DNA of 64,000 nucleotides from DASXHY01 sp036272195 (GTDB lineage: Bacteria > Verrucomicrobiota > Verrucomicrobiia > Limisphaerales > DASXHY01), in contig DATAZE010000046.1 in assembly GCA_036272195.1 (NCBI GenBank), forward strand, positions 1-64,000, read 5' to 3'. The notes under the pieces are model-generated. The model saw only the letters and a list, made by a program, of their open reading frames with translations, was not told where the DNA came from and did not search any database. The position numbers and the translations under genes are program-made. Below, in pieces: positions 16,647 to 26,600 of this stretch. Each line of letters begins with the position of its first letter. Position 1 is the stretch's first letter.

Positions 16647-17606
16647 ATGCCTGATTCGCGGCAAAATAATAGTTCCGGCGATCCACTTCGCGTCGGGATG
16701 CTTTGGCCAGTCGCATTGCTGCTAGTCGTGGTCGGCATTGGTTTGTTTTTTTCTCATTCCCGGGGGCGTCCTGCAACACAACAACTGGTTGAGGCGTCGG
16801 GGACAAATCTCGTTTCAACTACAGCGCCGGCAGCCCGCAAAACCACCTCAGCCCATCCATCGTCCGGGGTCCCGCCGTCCGGCACCGAGCCGGAAACTGA
16901 GCGCTTGATTTCGGTCATGTCCGACAAATCGTTGGCACTGGCACTTCGCCGTCAGGCGGCGCGTTCGCTCGCGCGCATCGGCTCGGATGAAGCAATGGCG
17001 GCGCTCAAGGCCGCTTTGGCGGCCAACAATCCGCCCTTGCTGAAGGCCGCCATCGCCGAAGGACTGGGCGAAAGCCCGAACCCGGCAGCGCGCGATTTGC
17101 TGCACGAACTCCTGGGCGGCAAGGATGAAACCACTGCGCGCGCGGCGGCACGCGGCCTGGCATTGCGCGGAGATGCAGACGCCGTGGATACGCTCGGAAA
17201 CGCCTTGTTCAACGACCAAACGCTCTTCAACGTGCGCACCGAGGCCGCGCGTGCGCTGGGAGATGTGGCCCTTCCCAGCGCCCTGGATCTGCTCACGCGA
17301 GCCATCTCCCAAATCCAGGATGAAGATATCCAGGAGAGTGTGCTGGACGGTTTGGGCGAGCGTCCGTTTTCCGAGACCGAACCGTTTTTTCGCAACTACC
17401 TCGATTCACCGAATGTGTCCGCCGACTCAAAAGTCCTCGCGATCGAAGCCATCACGGGTGCGGACGACGATGTGGGGCCGTTTCTATTGAATTACCAGAA
17501 CGACCCAAATCCAGACGTGCGCGCCGCGGTAAAATCCGCATTGGATTTCCTGAATCCGAATCTGCCGGCGGGGTTCACAAACGTGTCGAAAAACGCGAGG
17601 AAATGA
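16647..17606 (+). CDS. Membrane-anchored HEAT-repeat protein
   Basis: 319 residues: a cytoplasmic start, one membrane helix (MLWPVALLLVVVGIGLFFSH, about residues 19-38), a Ser/Thr/Pro linker to about residue 80, then alpha-helical HEAT/PBS-lyase-like repeats such as LRRQAARSLARIGSDEAMAAL and AARGLALRGDADAVDTLGNAL to about residue 310. Such repeats serve protein-protein contact. The orientation suggests the repeats face the periplasm. No enzymatic motif is seen. The gene converges on the GT2 gene with a large nested palindrome between. Confidence 0.75.
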   Translation: MPDSRQNNSSGDPLRVGMLWPVALLLVVVGIGLFFSHSRGRPATQQLVEASGTNLVSTTAPAARKTTSAHPSSGVPPSGTEPETERLISVMSDKSLALALRRQAARSLARIGSDEAMAALKAALAANNPPLLKAAIAEGLGESPNPAARDLLHELLGGKDETTARAAARGLALRGDADAVDTLGNALFNDQTLFNVRTEAARALGDVALPSALDLLTRAISQIQDEDIQESVLDGLGERPFSETEPFFRNYLDSPNVSADSKVLAIEAITGADDDVGPFLLNYQNDPNPDVRAAVKSALDFLNPNLPAGFTNVSKNARK

Positions 17607-17608
17607 GC

Positions 17609-17784
17609 GGAGCGCAGAATTTATTCTGCGTGTTTCCATGCCGGCAAAACGACACGAGCCTTTCAACCAATCACGTAGTCGCCGCCATCTTTTTGATTGG
17701 TACAAATAAAGAATCAGTCAGCGCAGACTAACGTCTGCGACTACGTGTTTCGGAAATGCCCTCGCTGTATAAATTCCGCGCTCC
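17609..17784. repeat. Nested palindrome, family C, between convergent genes
   Basis: An outer pair GGAGCGC (17609-17615) and GCGCTCC (17778-17784), a middle pair CACGTAGTCGC (17672-17682) and GCGACTACGTG (17737-17747), and an inner CAGACTAACGTCTG hairpin. It lies 3 bases after one stop and 6 bases before the other. A related copy is at 56843-56927. Confidence 0.75.
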
Positions 17785-17789
17785 ACTGT

Positions 17790-18683
17790 TTACCCCCGCA
17801 GCTCGCGGTAATTTCTATGCACGCCAATGGTAAGGCCGGTGAGGCGTTTTACAATCATCGCGACATCTTCCCAGAAATAACTGCGCCGATAGGCGCGTCC
17901 GAAGCGGATGAGCGGCGCGCGTGAGGTATAAGTCCAGTTTGCCGCCGACACAATGTCCCGCATGACGGCGGGATGAGTGCCGGTGAACTTTTTGACCTTC
18001 TGGTCCTCATCATAAAATTGCTCCGGGCGGTTTTTGATTTCCTGTGAAACCGTTTCGTCGTCCCTGGAAAGCTTCAGAAAATTCTCGCGCTTGATTTTTG
18101 CCTGTTCGGGAGACAGCGCATGACCGTAATGAAAATATTTTCCACCGGACCGTTTCACCCACAATTTTTCGTTGTCCACCGTGCGAAATCCCTGGGCATC
18201 GCCGCGGGACTGAATTTTCGAATCACGGCGCACGACGCGGACTTCGCGCTGATACCAGCCAAAAGAATAGGCGTAAGTCCAGTAGCTGCCGTAAAAATGC
18301 GTGTAATCCACCAGCAACCCCTGGACAGCCGGATGATTCACTTCGCGCTGCATGGCGGCACGCATGAGCGGCAGCGTATCCTCGTGCAGCACTTCATCGC
18401 CTTGGATGTAAACACACCAATCGCCGGTGCACTCGCGCAACGCAAGATTGGTGTGGTGCGACATCGCCAACCCAGCGGTGCGCTGGCTTTCATCCCATTC
18501 AGATTCGAGAATGCGGATTTTGGGGTCGTCAATTTGCCGGACTGCGTCGAGGGTGCCGTCCGTCGAGCGTGGCACGTTAACAATTACTTCGTCGCACAGC
18601 GGCAGGATCGACCGGATGGCCGGCACAAACGGATAGCCGAGCACCAGGCCATTGCGGATGAAAGTGAAGCCGCTGATTTTCAT
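17790..18683 (-). CDS. Glycosyltransferase family 2
   Basis: 297 residues from the ATG at 18683; a longer start at 18725 is less likely because MKISGFTFIRNG is the usual GT2 opening. CDEVIVNVPRSTDGTLDAVR and the later VYIQGDEVLHED carry the donor-binding region; the QGDE acidic motif replaces the common D-x-D, as in waaE/kdtX-type LPS glucosyltransferases. It has no membrane helices. It is probably a cytoplasmic sugar transferase for cell-surface glycan. Donor unknown. Confidence 0.83.
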   Translation of the reverse strand: MKISGFTFIRNGLVLGYPFVPAIRSILPLCDEVIVNVPRSTDGTLDAVRQIDDPKIRILESEWDESQRTAGLAMSHHTNLALRECTGDWCVYIQGDEVLHEDTLPLMRAAMQREVNHPAVQGLLVDYTHFYGSYWTYAYSFGWYQREVRVVRRDSKIQSRGDAQGFRTVDNEKLWVKRSGGKYFHYGHALSPEQAKIKRENFLKLSRDDETVSQEIKNRPEQFYDEDQKVKKFTGTHPAVMRDIVSAANWTYTSRAPLIRFGRAYRRSYFWEDVAMIVKRLTGLTIGVHRNYRELRG

Positions 18684-18807
18684 GCCACGGATGTTTGCCC
18701 AAAGCGGCGCAGCCTGCAACAACAACGGGAATAGTCAGGCCGGGCCGCGTGCATCTTGAATCGAAGCACAAGCCGGATGAAACGAGCGACTGGACCGCCG
18801 TGGCGGT

Positions 18808-19458
18808 TTAGCTCCCGGCCAGATCGTCAAACGTGTAACCGAACATTTCGATGTCGCGCTTGAATTCACGGGCGACAAGTTCGCGCGTTTTTGGCGTGTA
18901 ATAGGTGCGATAATCGCGGTGTGGGGAAATGTTCGCGTGCGGCAGGTCGGCCTGGAGTTTCAGGTGCGCGCAGACTTCAGCGAAGTCTTCATTCAATCGC
19001 TCGTAATAGCCGATGAAATCCACAATCCGGTTCCCGCTTTCGTCAGTGACATAGGGATGCTGAAACGCGTTGCGTTGAATTTCCCAATTCACAAAGTCCT
19101 CGAAATTCTCCATTCGGCTGACGACGCTGTGACGCCGGCGATCCGTGCTGCGCAACAGATGCGCATGGCGGGAGACCAGCCGGTCCCACGGATTGCGCAC
19201 GAAAGCGAATTTGAACAGCGACGCGTAAACCTCGGGCGGAAGGCAGCGTTGCACTTCGCGCGCGATGGCGTGTTCGGGAAATTGCACCGCGCGATAAAGC
19301 CCGCCGATTCGATTCAACGGCCCCAGCCAGGCCAACCGGCGGCGCAGGCGGCTTCTGATTTTGTGGTCAGCCCAGGGTTGCAAAGCGTCCTGGATGCTCG
19401 AGCCGGCCGCCTTCTCGATGTGGATGAAGCAGAAATTGGATTGATAAGATAGAAGCAT
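18808..19458 (-). CDS. Carbohydrate sulfotransferase (sulfotransferase family 2 type)
   Basis: 216 residues. NFCFIHIEKAAGSSIQDAL, residues 8-26, is the 5'-phosphosulfate-binding loop of PAPS-dependent sulfotransferases, and FAFVRNPWDRLVSRHAHLL is the 3'-phosphate-binding motif. It belongs to the carbohydrate sulfotransferase group and would transfer sulfate from PAPS to a sugar. A second sulfotransferase follows 9 bases upstream on the same strand, so sulfation of a polysaccharide is likely. No PAPS synthesis genes are visible here. Confidence 0.83.
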   Translation of the reverse strand: MLLSYQSNFCFIHIEKAAGSSIQDALQPWADHKIRSRLRRRLAWLGPLNRIGGLYRAVQFPEHAIAREVQRCLPPEVYASLFKFAFVRNPWDRLVSRHAHLLRSTDRRRHSVVSRMENFEDFVNWEIQRNAFQHPYVTDESGNRIVDFIGYYERLNEDFAEVCAHLKLQADLPHANISPHRDYRTYYTPKTRELVAREFKRDIEMFGYTFDDLAGS

Positions 19459-19466
19459 TGCGGGAA

Positions 19467-20324
19467 TCAGGCGCGGTTCGGGTCTCGCTCGAGCATTGGC
19501 GCAAAAATATCCTGCGCGGTGTTGCCGATCCGCGGACGGGGATCCCGCACGAGGACGTCATATCGAAACCTGCAAATCCGGCGGAAAAGGCGGTTGTAAA
19601 CGCGGCTCGCTTCGACTTTACACAACCGGCTGCGCTGGGCGCTTTGATACGAAGGAATTTCGTTGGCTGGGTCCACACCCGCTTTGCGGCATAAGCGGGG
19701 TAAAATTTCGTTCGCGGCAAATTGATACAGTTCCAGATCCAGGCGGTTGTACTCCCGGGCCAATTCCTTCATGCGCTCGTCGTGGTCCAGGGAATCTTTG
19801 ATCGCGTAATCTTGCGCGACTACTCGTTTTTTATAATTCAGATTCAATTTCCACGGACTGAGGCCTTCCAGGACGCACAACGACAGGTCGAATTTTTCCG
19901 TCAGCCCGACAAAAGAGCATTGTTCAAGAAAACGTTTGGCTTTGTCCAGGTCCGGTCCGCCCGCAATGAGTTTCACCTGCAGGTTTTCGAGGTTCTCGCT
20001 GACCTTGAGAGTTTCTTCGAAGCTCTTTTTGTTCCCGCCATGTTGAACGCTGTATTGATAATGGGAAATGACTCGGGCCACGGGGTCGCGCAGGAATATT
20101 GTGTAAAATGCATCAGGAATGGCGAGTTGCGGGGGATCGATGAGATTATGGCCTGTAAGGCTGCGCATGCGCGGGAAAAATTTCCGGGCAAAATTCAGAT
20201 CTGCGCGGGTGAAGGTGCTGCGATTGATCTGGTTGCTGTGGCAGTTGCAAAGGCCGAAGTTATTTTCAAGGATGTCTCCAAATGATGTGCCGCCCGTTTT
20301 TGGAATGTGCAGATTGACAATCAT
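19467..20324 (-). CDS. Sulfotransferase family protein
   Basis: 285 residues from the ATG at 20324; an ATG at 20363 adds 13 residues, but IVNLHIPKTGGTSFGD is the usual start. The H-I-P-K-T-G-G-T-S loop binds the 5'-phosphosulfate of PAPS, and TIFLRDPVARVISHYQYS is the 3'-phosphate site. It is the sulfotransferase type often found with capsular or exopolysaccharide genes. It lies just upstream of the sulfotransferase at 18808 and is probably cotranscribed with it. Confidence 0.8.
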   Translation of the reverse strand: MIVNLHIPKTGGTSFGDILENNFGLCNCHSNQINRSTFTRADLNFARKFFPRMRSLTGHNLIDPPQLAIPDAFYTIFLRDPVARVISHYQYSVQHGGNKKSFEETLKVSENLENLQVKLIAGGPDLDKAKRFLEQCSFVGLTEKFDLSLCVLEGLSPWKLNLNYKKRVVAQDYAIKDSLDHDERMKELAREYNRLDLELYQFAANEILPRLCRKAGVDPANEIPSYQSAQRSRLCKVEASRVYNRLFRRICRFRYDVLVRDPRPRIGNTAQDIFAPMLERDPNRA

Positions 20325-20601
20325 CTCAAGAAAATCGTGCAGTAATATCGGCCAAGACTGCATTTAACGTCTATGAAAAAAAACAAAAACAACCGATGCA
20401 AATATATTTTGCTAATGCGTCAAGCTTGCGCGGGTTTGAGCGAAGTTCGACATGGGGTAGTGCCCTGACTTCATAAATGCGGAACTACAAACGGGGCTGA
20501 GGAATAAATCTATTCCCTAACCATCCATTCTCTCGCCTCCCTGGACCATCCGGTTCAAAAAAACTCGCTTTCTTCGAGGTGGCCGCCGACATAAGCTGCG
20601 C
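20325..20601. other. Intergenic region with half of palindrome family D
   Basis: The divergent spacer holds one arm, TGCGGAACTACAAACGGGGCT, around 20478-20498 (core GGAACTACAAAC at 20481-20492), matching the full palindrome at 52699-52768. The rest shows no gene. Promoters for both flanking genes must lie here, but I see no convincing boxes. Confidence 0.5.
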
Positions 20602-22425
20602 GTGATGATTTCATTTCTGCGCCGGCTCTGGACCTACGTGAAGCCCTACAAGGCGCGGCTCATGATGGGTCTGGCCTGCGGCATTCTCTACGCGTTCACC
20701 AACGTCGCCCTCATCGGCGTCGTGCGCCTGGTCATCAACGTCGTCTTTCACCAGGATCTGGCAGGTTCAATTGATCACGAGACGGTAAAAGCCGGCCCTT
20801 TCCACGACACCATCAAACACATTTCGGACTATGTTTTGACACATCTGCCGGCAATTCCGTCGCCGTCCACTCGCGCCGGCATGGCGTTCCTGGTCTCACT
20901 CATCCCGATAGTGATGTTCCTCCGGAGCTTGTTCGGCTATTTGAACGCCTACCTGATGACGTGGGCTTCCTCGCGCACCATCGCCGATTTGCGCACAAGA
21001 TTATTCGATCATTTGCAAAATCTTCCGCTGAGTTTTTTCAGCCAGGCAAACACCGGTGATCTGATCTCGCGCATCACCAGCGACACGCAAACCATTCAGG
21101 GAATTTTGAACAATGCCATCAGCACCAGCATCCGCGATCCGCTTACCGTGATCGCCTTGCTGGCTTATAATTTTTACCAATATCGCGAACTCACGCTGCT
21201 TTCGATGGTCGTGCTGCCGATATGTGTGGTGCCGATTTCCATCTACAGCCGGAAAGTCCGCAAATCCGCGAAAGCGATGCAGACGCACGCGGCGGAACTT
21301 TCCAAATTGATGCACGAATCGTTCACCGGAAACCGTATCGTCAAGGCCTACAACCTCGAGGGCACCATGGTGGCCCAATTTCGTGCAACCACTCAAAAAT
21401 ACGTCGGCCACATCATGCGCGTGGTGCGCGCCAATGAAATTCCCGGCAGCGCCATGGAGTTTTTCGGCTCAATCGGGATCGCTGCGGTGATTTATTATGT
21501 TTCCGGCACGGACATGAAACCGGGTGACCTCCTTTCTTTCGTCGGCAGCATTTACGTCATGTATTCGCCGATTAAGAATGTTACCCGCCTCTACAACCAG
21601 CTGCACCAGGCCGAAGCCGCCAGCGCCCGCGTGTTCGAGTTGCTCGCCATCAAAAACGACATTATCGATGCGCCGAATCCCGTCCCGCTCAATGCTGCCG
21701 CCGCGGATGTCCGGTTTGAAAACATCGATTTCCATTACGGCGAAAAAGCGGTGCTGCGGAACATCAATCTCACCGTAAAAACGGGCCAGCTCGTGGCCCT
21801 GGTGGGCGGCAGCGGTTCGGGCAAGACCACGCTGGTCAATTTGCTTCCCCGCTTTTACGACCCTCAACGCGGACGGGTGCTCGTCGGTGGAACGGATATT
21901 CGCGATGTTTCCATCAAAGATTTGCGGCGGCAAATCGCCATCGTCACGCAGGACACGATTTTGTTCCACGACACGATTCGCAGCAACATTGCCGCCGGAA
22001 GTCCGGGTGCGACCGACGCCGCCATCGAGGCGGCCACGCGCGCGGCCAACGCCAGCCAGTTCATCCTCGATAAGCCGGAGGGTTACAATACGATCATCGG
22101 TGAGAAAGGCGTGATGCTTTCCGGCGGCCAGCGCCAGCGCATCTCCATCGCACGCGCCATCCTCAAGGATGCGCCGATTTTGATTCTCGACGAAGCGACC
22201 AATGCGCTCGACGCGGAATCCGAACGCGTCGTGCAGGAGGAATTGGAGAAACTGATGAAAGGACGCACGACTATTTGCATCGCCCACCGGCTTTCCACGA
22301 TCCAAAAAGCGGATCTCATCGTGGTATTGAGCGAGGGGCGGATTGTTGAAACTGGAACTCACGCGCAACTTCTCCAGCAGGGCGGCGTTTACCAGAGATT
22401 GTATGAGATACAGTTTCAGAGCTAA
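20602..22425 (+). CDS. ABC exporter, MsbA-like half-transporter
   Basis: 607 residues, GTG at 20602 or ATG at 20605. The N-terminal 330 residues are a six-helix exporter domain with typical LRTRLFDHLQNLPLSFFSQ coupling region and SRITSDTQTIQG. The ATPase domain has Walker A GGSGSGKTTLVNLLPRF (about 400), Q-loop TQDTILFHDT, signature MLSGGQRQRISIARAIL (about 505), Walker B ILILDEATNALD and the switch His in IAHRLSTIQ. Such homodimers flip lipid A or lipid-linked glycans. Next to a sugar cluster, export of a lipid-linked glycan is plausible. Confidence 0.9.
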   Translation: MMISFLRRLWTYVKPYKARLMMGLACGILYAFTNVALIGVVRLVINVVFHQDLAGSIDHETVKAGPFHDTIKHISDYVLTHLPAIPSPSTRAGMAFLVSLIPIVMFLRSLFGYLNAYLMTWASSRTIADLRTRLFDHLQNLPLSFFSQANTGDLISRITSDTQTIQGILNNAISTSIRDPLTVIALLAYNFYQYRELTLLSMVVLPICVVPISIYSRKVRKSAKAMQTHAAELSKLMHESFTGNRIVKAYNLEGTMVAQFRATTQKYVGHIMRVVRANEIPGSAMEFFGSIGIAAVIYYVSGTDMKPGDLLSFVGSIYVMYSPIKNVTRLYNQLHQAEAASARVFELLAIKNDIIDAPNPVPLNAAAADVRFENIDFHYGEKAVLRNINLTVKTGQLVALVGGSGSGKTTLVNLLPRFYDPQRGRVLVGGTDIRDVSIKDLRRQIAIVTQDTILFHDTIRSNIAAGSPGATDAAIEAATRAANASQFILDKPEGYNTIIGEKGVMLSGGQRQRISIARAILKDAPILILDEATNALDAESERVVQEELEKLMKGRTTICIAHRLSTIQKADLIVVLSEGRIVETGTHAQLLQQGGVYQRLYEIQFQS

Positions 22426-22501
22426 AAACGAGCGGACGACATTGGCACCCTCGAATTCGAGTTGCTTTACAGGGAGAAGTTAAGAAATATCCTAGGATAA
22501 T

Positions 22502-23191
22502 ATGCGTTCGAAGATTTTAATAACGATCGTAGTCCTGGCGGTTATCGTCGGAATTGGCGTGGGCGTTGGCCTGTTGGCGGGACGCGGAACCGGGGCTTCT
22601 CATCCAGTCGCCACGGATGATTCTTCGTCCAATGTTGGAAACCACACCGTCGCCGCGACGCCCGACACGCATCCGACACCGCCACAACCTCCGATGGAAG
22701 TAAAACCAATCATCCCCGCCGATCAAACCCCGGTGATTCAGAGCAGCAACATCGCCCAGATCTCGACCAACTCAAATTCCGACACCAATTGGGAAGACAA
22801 AATCGATGACATTGTCGGCTCCGACGACGCTGACACGAACAAAGTGAAGCAACTCTTCGCGTTGTTTCCCAAGCTGCCGCCCGACGGTCAGGAGGAAGTC
22901 GTGCAACACCTCTCGAATCTTGTGGATGATGAGGATTATGCGCCGCTCGGCGATTTGTTGAAAAACTCAAAACTGCCGGAAGGCGTGCTGGACGAACTGC
23001 TCGCCGATGTGCTCAATCGGCCGAACAATTTGAAATTGCCGCTGCTGTTGGACGTGGCGAGCGATCCCGACCACGCCAAAAAGGATGAAGCCAAGGACTT
23101 GCTCGAATTGTATCTGGGCGACGACTACGGCTCTGATTGGAACTCCTGGGGCCAGCATTTGACCAATTGGATGCAGCAGAATCCGGATTAG
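22502..23191 (+). CDS. Hypothetical protein with N-terminal membrane anchor
   Basis: 229 residues. Residues 4-28 (ILITIVVLAVIVGIGVGVGL) form a membrane helix, followed by a Ser/Thr/Pro-rich linker to about residue 85 and an acidic helical domain (EDKIDDIVGSDDADTNKVK, then PDGQEEVVQHLSNLVDDEDY). The layout resembles the HEAT-repeat protein at 16647: anchor, linker, helical repeats. I do not recognise the domain. It lies 76 bases after the exporter, so it could be cotranscribed. Confidence 0.7.
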   Translation: MRSKILITIVVLAVIVGIGVGVGLLAGRGTGASHPVATDDSSSNVGNHTVAATPDTHPTPPQPPMEVKPIIPADQTPVIQSSNIAQISTNSNSDTNWEDKIDDIVGSDDADTNKVKQLFALFPKLPPDGQEEVVQHLSNLVDDEDYAPLGDLLKNSKLPEGVLDELLADVLNRPNNLKLPLLLDVASDPDHAKKDEAKDLLELYLGDDYGSDWNSWGQHLTNWMQQNPD

Positions 23192-23194
23192 TCG

Positions 23195-23389
23195 ATGAAT
23201 CCGAACGAGCCGAATGCCAAATCACCCACATGGCACGCGGATGTTCTGCGCGAGAGGGTTGAAGCCGTGAAGTCGGGCAAAGAGACGTTTATTGATTGGG
23301 AGGACGTTAAAAATCAGCTACGTAGTATAAGCAGTCGACGATCTCCAAAAAAACAAAGGCTTGACCAACGTTGGGCAGTTCAAAACTGA
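23195..23389 (+). CDS. Addiction-module (antitoxin-like) small protein, probably solo or decayed
   Basis: 64 residues, starting 3 bases after the previous stop. PTWHADVLRERVEAVKSGKE followed by TFIDWEDVKNQL matches the C-terminal half of the putative addiction-module component family (W-x-x-E/V-L-x-x-R ... G ... W-x-x-V). The last 20 residues (SSRRSPKKQRLDQRWAVQN) look like read-through. No RelE-type toxin is next to it, so it is probably a solitary or decayed antitoxin. Confidence 0.5.
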   Translation: MNPNEPNAKSPTWHADVLRERVEAVKSGKETFIDWEDVKNQLRSISSRRSPKKQRLDQRWAVQN

Positions 23390-23423
23390 TCACCCTCAGT
23401 GCGGTAGCAATAATCTCCGTTCC

Positions 23424-23570
23424 AGCGCCGTCAGGCGCGACATCTTTGTAGCCAACGGTTTCATTGATGCCTTAAACCCCGTAGGGGTGACACATTTGCG
23501 ATGTCACCCCTACGGGGTTTTTATTATTCGGAAACTGGATTCTACAAAGATGCCGCGCCCAACGGCGCTT
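23424..23570. repeat. Large palindrome, family E, upstream of dnaE
   Basis: A perfect 19-base inner stem, AAACCCCGTAGGGGTGACA (23474-23492) with its inverse at 23502-23520 around a 9-base loop. The outer arms are imperfect: AGCGCCGTCAGGCGCGACAT then CTTTGTAG on the left, matching CTACAAAGATGCCGCGCCCA then ACGGCGCT on the right. The total is about 147 bases, the size of a small MITE-like element. It ends about 120 bases before the dnaE start. Confidence 0.85.
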
Positions 23571-23693
23571 CAACCACAAAACTTCGGTCAGTTTAGATAA
23601 CGACCGACGACAGACGACCAGGAATCGCGAATCCATGCGATTGTGAGCAACCCATCCTTGCACGCTCTTACCTTCGGAGAGTAATTTGTCTTC

Positions 23694-26600
23694 ATGTCGC
23701 ACGCGGATTTTGTTCACCTTCACTTGCACACCGAGTATTCGTTGCTCGATGGCGCCTGCCGGCTCGACCGGCTGGTGGAGAAGGCGCATGATCTGAAATT
23801 CGCCTCGCTGGCCATCACCGACCACGGCGCGATGTACGGTGCGATCGATTTTTATCAGGCCGCGCGCGACAAAGGCATCAAACCCATCATCGGCTGCGAA
23901 GTTTATGTCGCGCCCGGTTCGCGGCTGGATAAGAAACAAGGCAGCGGCACGCGCGATATTTATCATCATCTCGGCCTGCTCGCGAAGGACGAGATCGGCT
24001 ACAAAAATCTCATCAAGCTCACGACGGCCGCGCATTTGGAGGGCTATTACTACAAGCCGCGTATCGACAAGGAAATCCTCGCCGCGCATAGCGAGGGGCT
24101 GATCGCGATGTCCGGCTGTCTCGCGAGCGAGATCCCGGATTTAATCATGAAGGATCAGGTCCAAAAAGCGCGCGACGCGGTGGATTGGTTCAAGCAAACG
24201 CTGGGAGCGGAGAATTTTTTTCTCGAATTGCAAAATCACGGCATGGCGGACCAGGCCAGGGTCAATAAACAGTTAATTGCTTTTGCCAAGGATTTCGGAC
24301 TGAAACTCGTTGCCACGAACGACGTTCATTACGTCAACAAAAGCGATTCGCACGCGCATGATTGCCTGGTGTGCATCGGCACGCAGGATTTGTTGAGCAA
24401 TCCCAAACGGATGGGGGCCAGTTATGCTTCCGAGCAATTTTATCTGCGTTCCGCGGAGGAAATGAAGGCGCGCTTCGCCGAAGTGCCCGAGGCGGTGAAG
24501 AACACGCTGGAAGTCGCGGAGAAGTGCAATCTGGAAATTGAGTTCGGCAAGTTGCATTACCCGGTGTTTCATCCGCCGGAACATTTCACCCGCGAAGGTT
24601 TTTTGCGCCAGTGGCTCGCCGAAGGCTTGTTCCGGCGCTACACGGTTCATGCGAAGGCTGAAGGGAAGGAGTTTATCATCGAGGGGATTGATGATCCGAA
24701 ACGGTTGCCCACGTATCAAGTAGTGGCACAGGCGTCTCGCCCGTGCGAAGAAGAGAAGGAACACACGGGCGAGACGCCCGTGCCACTATTAAACGACCCC
24801 GCCGTTGCGGCGGCCGTCAAGACGGTCATTGATCGCTTGCAGAGGGAACTTGAGGTCATTGAGAAGACCGGCTTCATCAGCTACTTCCTGATCGTCGGCG
24901 ATTTCATTCGCAAAGGACGCGAAATGGGTGTGGCGTGCGTGGCGCGCGGTTCCGCCGCCGGTTCGCTCGTGACTTATTTGCTCGAAATCGCGAACGTGGA
25001 CCCGATTCGTTATGGGCTGCTGTTCGAGCGGTTCCTGAATCCCGAACGCGTCAATCCGCCGGATATCGATATTGATTTTGCAGACGATCGGCGCGCGGAC
25101 GTCATTGAATATGTGCGCGGCAAATACGGCCGTGAAGCCGTGGCGCAAATCATCACGTTCGGCACCATGGGTGCCAAATCCGTCGTGCGCGACGTAGGCC
25201 GCGTAATGGGGTTGAACTACAGCGAGTGCGATCGCCTGGCCAAAATGATCCCCTTCGATTTGAAGATGGATTTGACGAAGGCGCTCAAGCAATCGCCGGA
25301 ACTCAAGGAGGCTTACGACACTGAGGAAGCCACGCGCGAGTTGATTGACACCGCTTTCATTCTCGAAGACCTCACGCGCAATGCGAGCGTTCACGCAGCC
25401 GGCGTCGTCATCGGCGATCAACCGCTCGTAAACCTGTTGCCGCTCAAGCAGGACGAGGACGGAACCATAGTGACGCAATACGCGATGAACCCGGTCGGCG
25501 ATTTGGGCCTGTTGAAAATGGACTTTCTCGGGCTGAAGACGTTGACCGTCATTCGCAACACCTGCGAGATGGTGAAACGCACGCGGGGAATCGATGTCGA
25601 CATCGACAACCTGCCGCTCGATGACGCCAAGACCTACGATCTGTTGAACAAGGCGAACACGCTGGGCGTGTTTCAATTGGAATCTGGCGGGATGCGCGAT
25701 TTGTGCCGCAAATTTCAAATCAGCTCGGTCGAACACATCACGGCGCTCGTGGCGTTGTATCGCCCGGGGCCGATGGACCTGATTCCTGAATTCATCAAGC
25801 GCCGCCATGGCGACGTGAAGATTGAATACGAGCATCCGTTGCTCGAACCGATCGCGCGCGAGACCTACGGTATTTTGATTTACCAGGAACAGGTGATGCA
25901 GGCCGCCCAGGTATTGGCGGGTTTCACGCTTGGCGGCGCGGATTTGTTGCGGCGCGCCATGGGTAAGAAAAAAGTCGAGGAAATGGTGAAGCAACGCGCC
26001 ACCTTCGTCAAAGGCTGCAAAGAGAAAAACCACATCGCGGACGGCAAGGCCAATCAGATTTTTGATTTGCTGGAAAAATTCGCGGGTTACGGCTTCAACA
26101 AATCGCACGCAGCTGCCTACGCGATCGTGGCGTATCAAACGGCGTATTTGAAGGCGAATTACCCGGTCGAGTTCTTCTGCGCCATGATGACGAACGACAT
26201 GGGGGACACCGCCAAGTTGAGCCAGTATATCAACGAAGCGCGATCGTTCGGAATCGAAGTGCTGGGGCCGGATGTGAATGAAAGTCAGGTCTATTTTGCG
26301 CCTGCCGGATTAGTGGCACGGGCGTCCCGCCCGTGCGAAGATGAAGCTTCCGAAAACAAAAAATCGAAAGCATTGCCTTTTGTTCCCTTCGACAAATCCC
26401 GGCCCGCCAGCATTCACACCCGTGGGTTGCCACACTGGCAACAGGATGGCGCCACTTATTTTATCACGTTCCGATTGGCCGATTCTCTGCCTCAGGATGT
26501 TTACACACGGTGGCGTGAAGAGAGAAACGCCGCACTCTGTGAGGCAGACCAGGCAGTAAAATTATCTGAGCACGAGAAAGAAGAACTCAGGGACAAAATC

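Noticed and set aside
24789..26138. 449-codon minus-strand open frame over dnaE
   Set aside because: Shadow of the polymerase frame.
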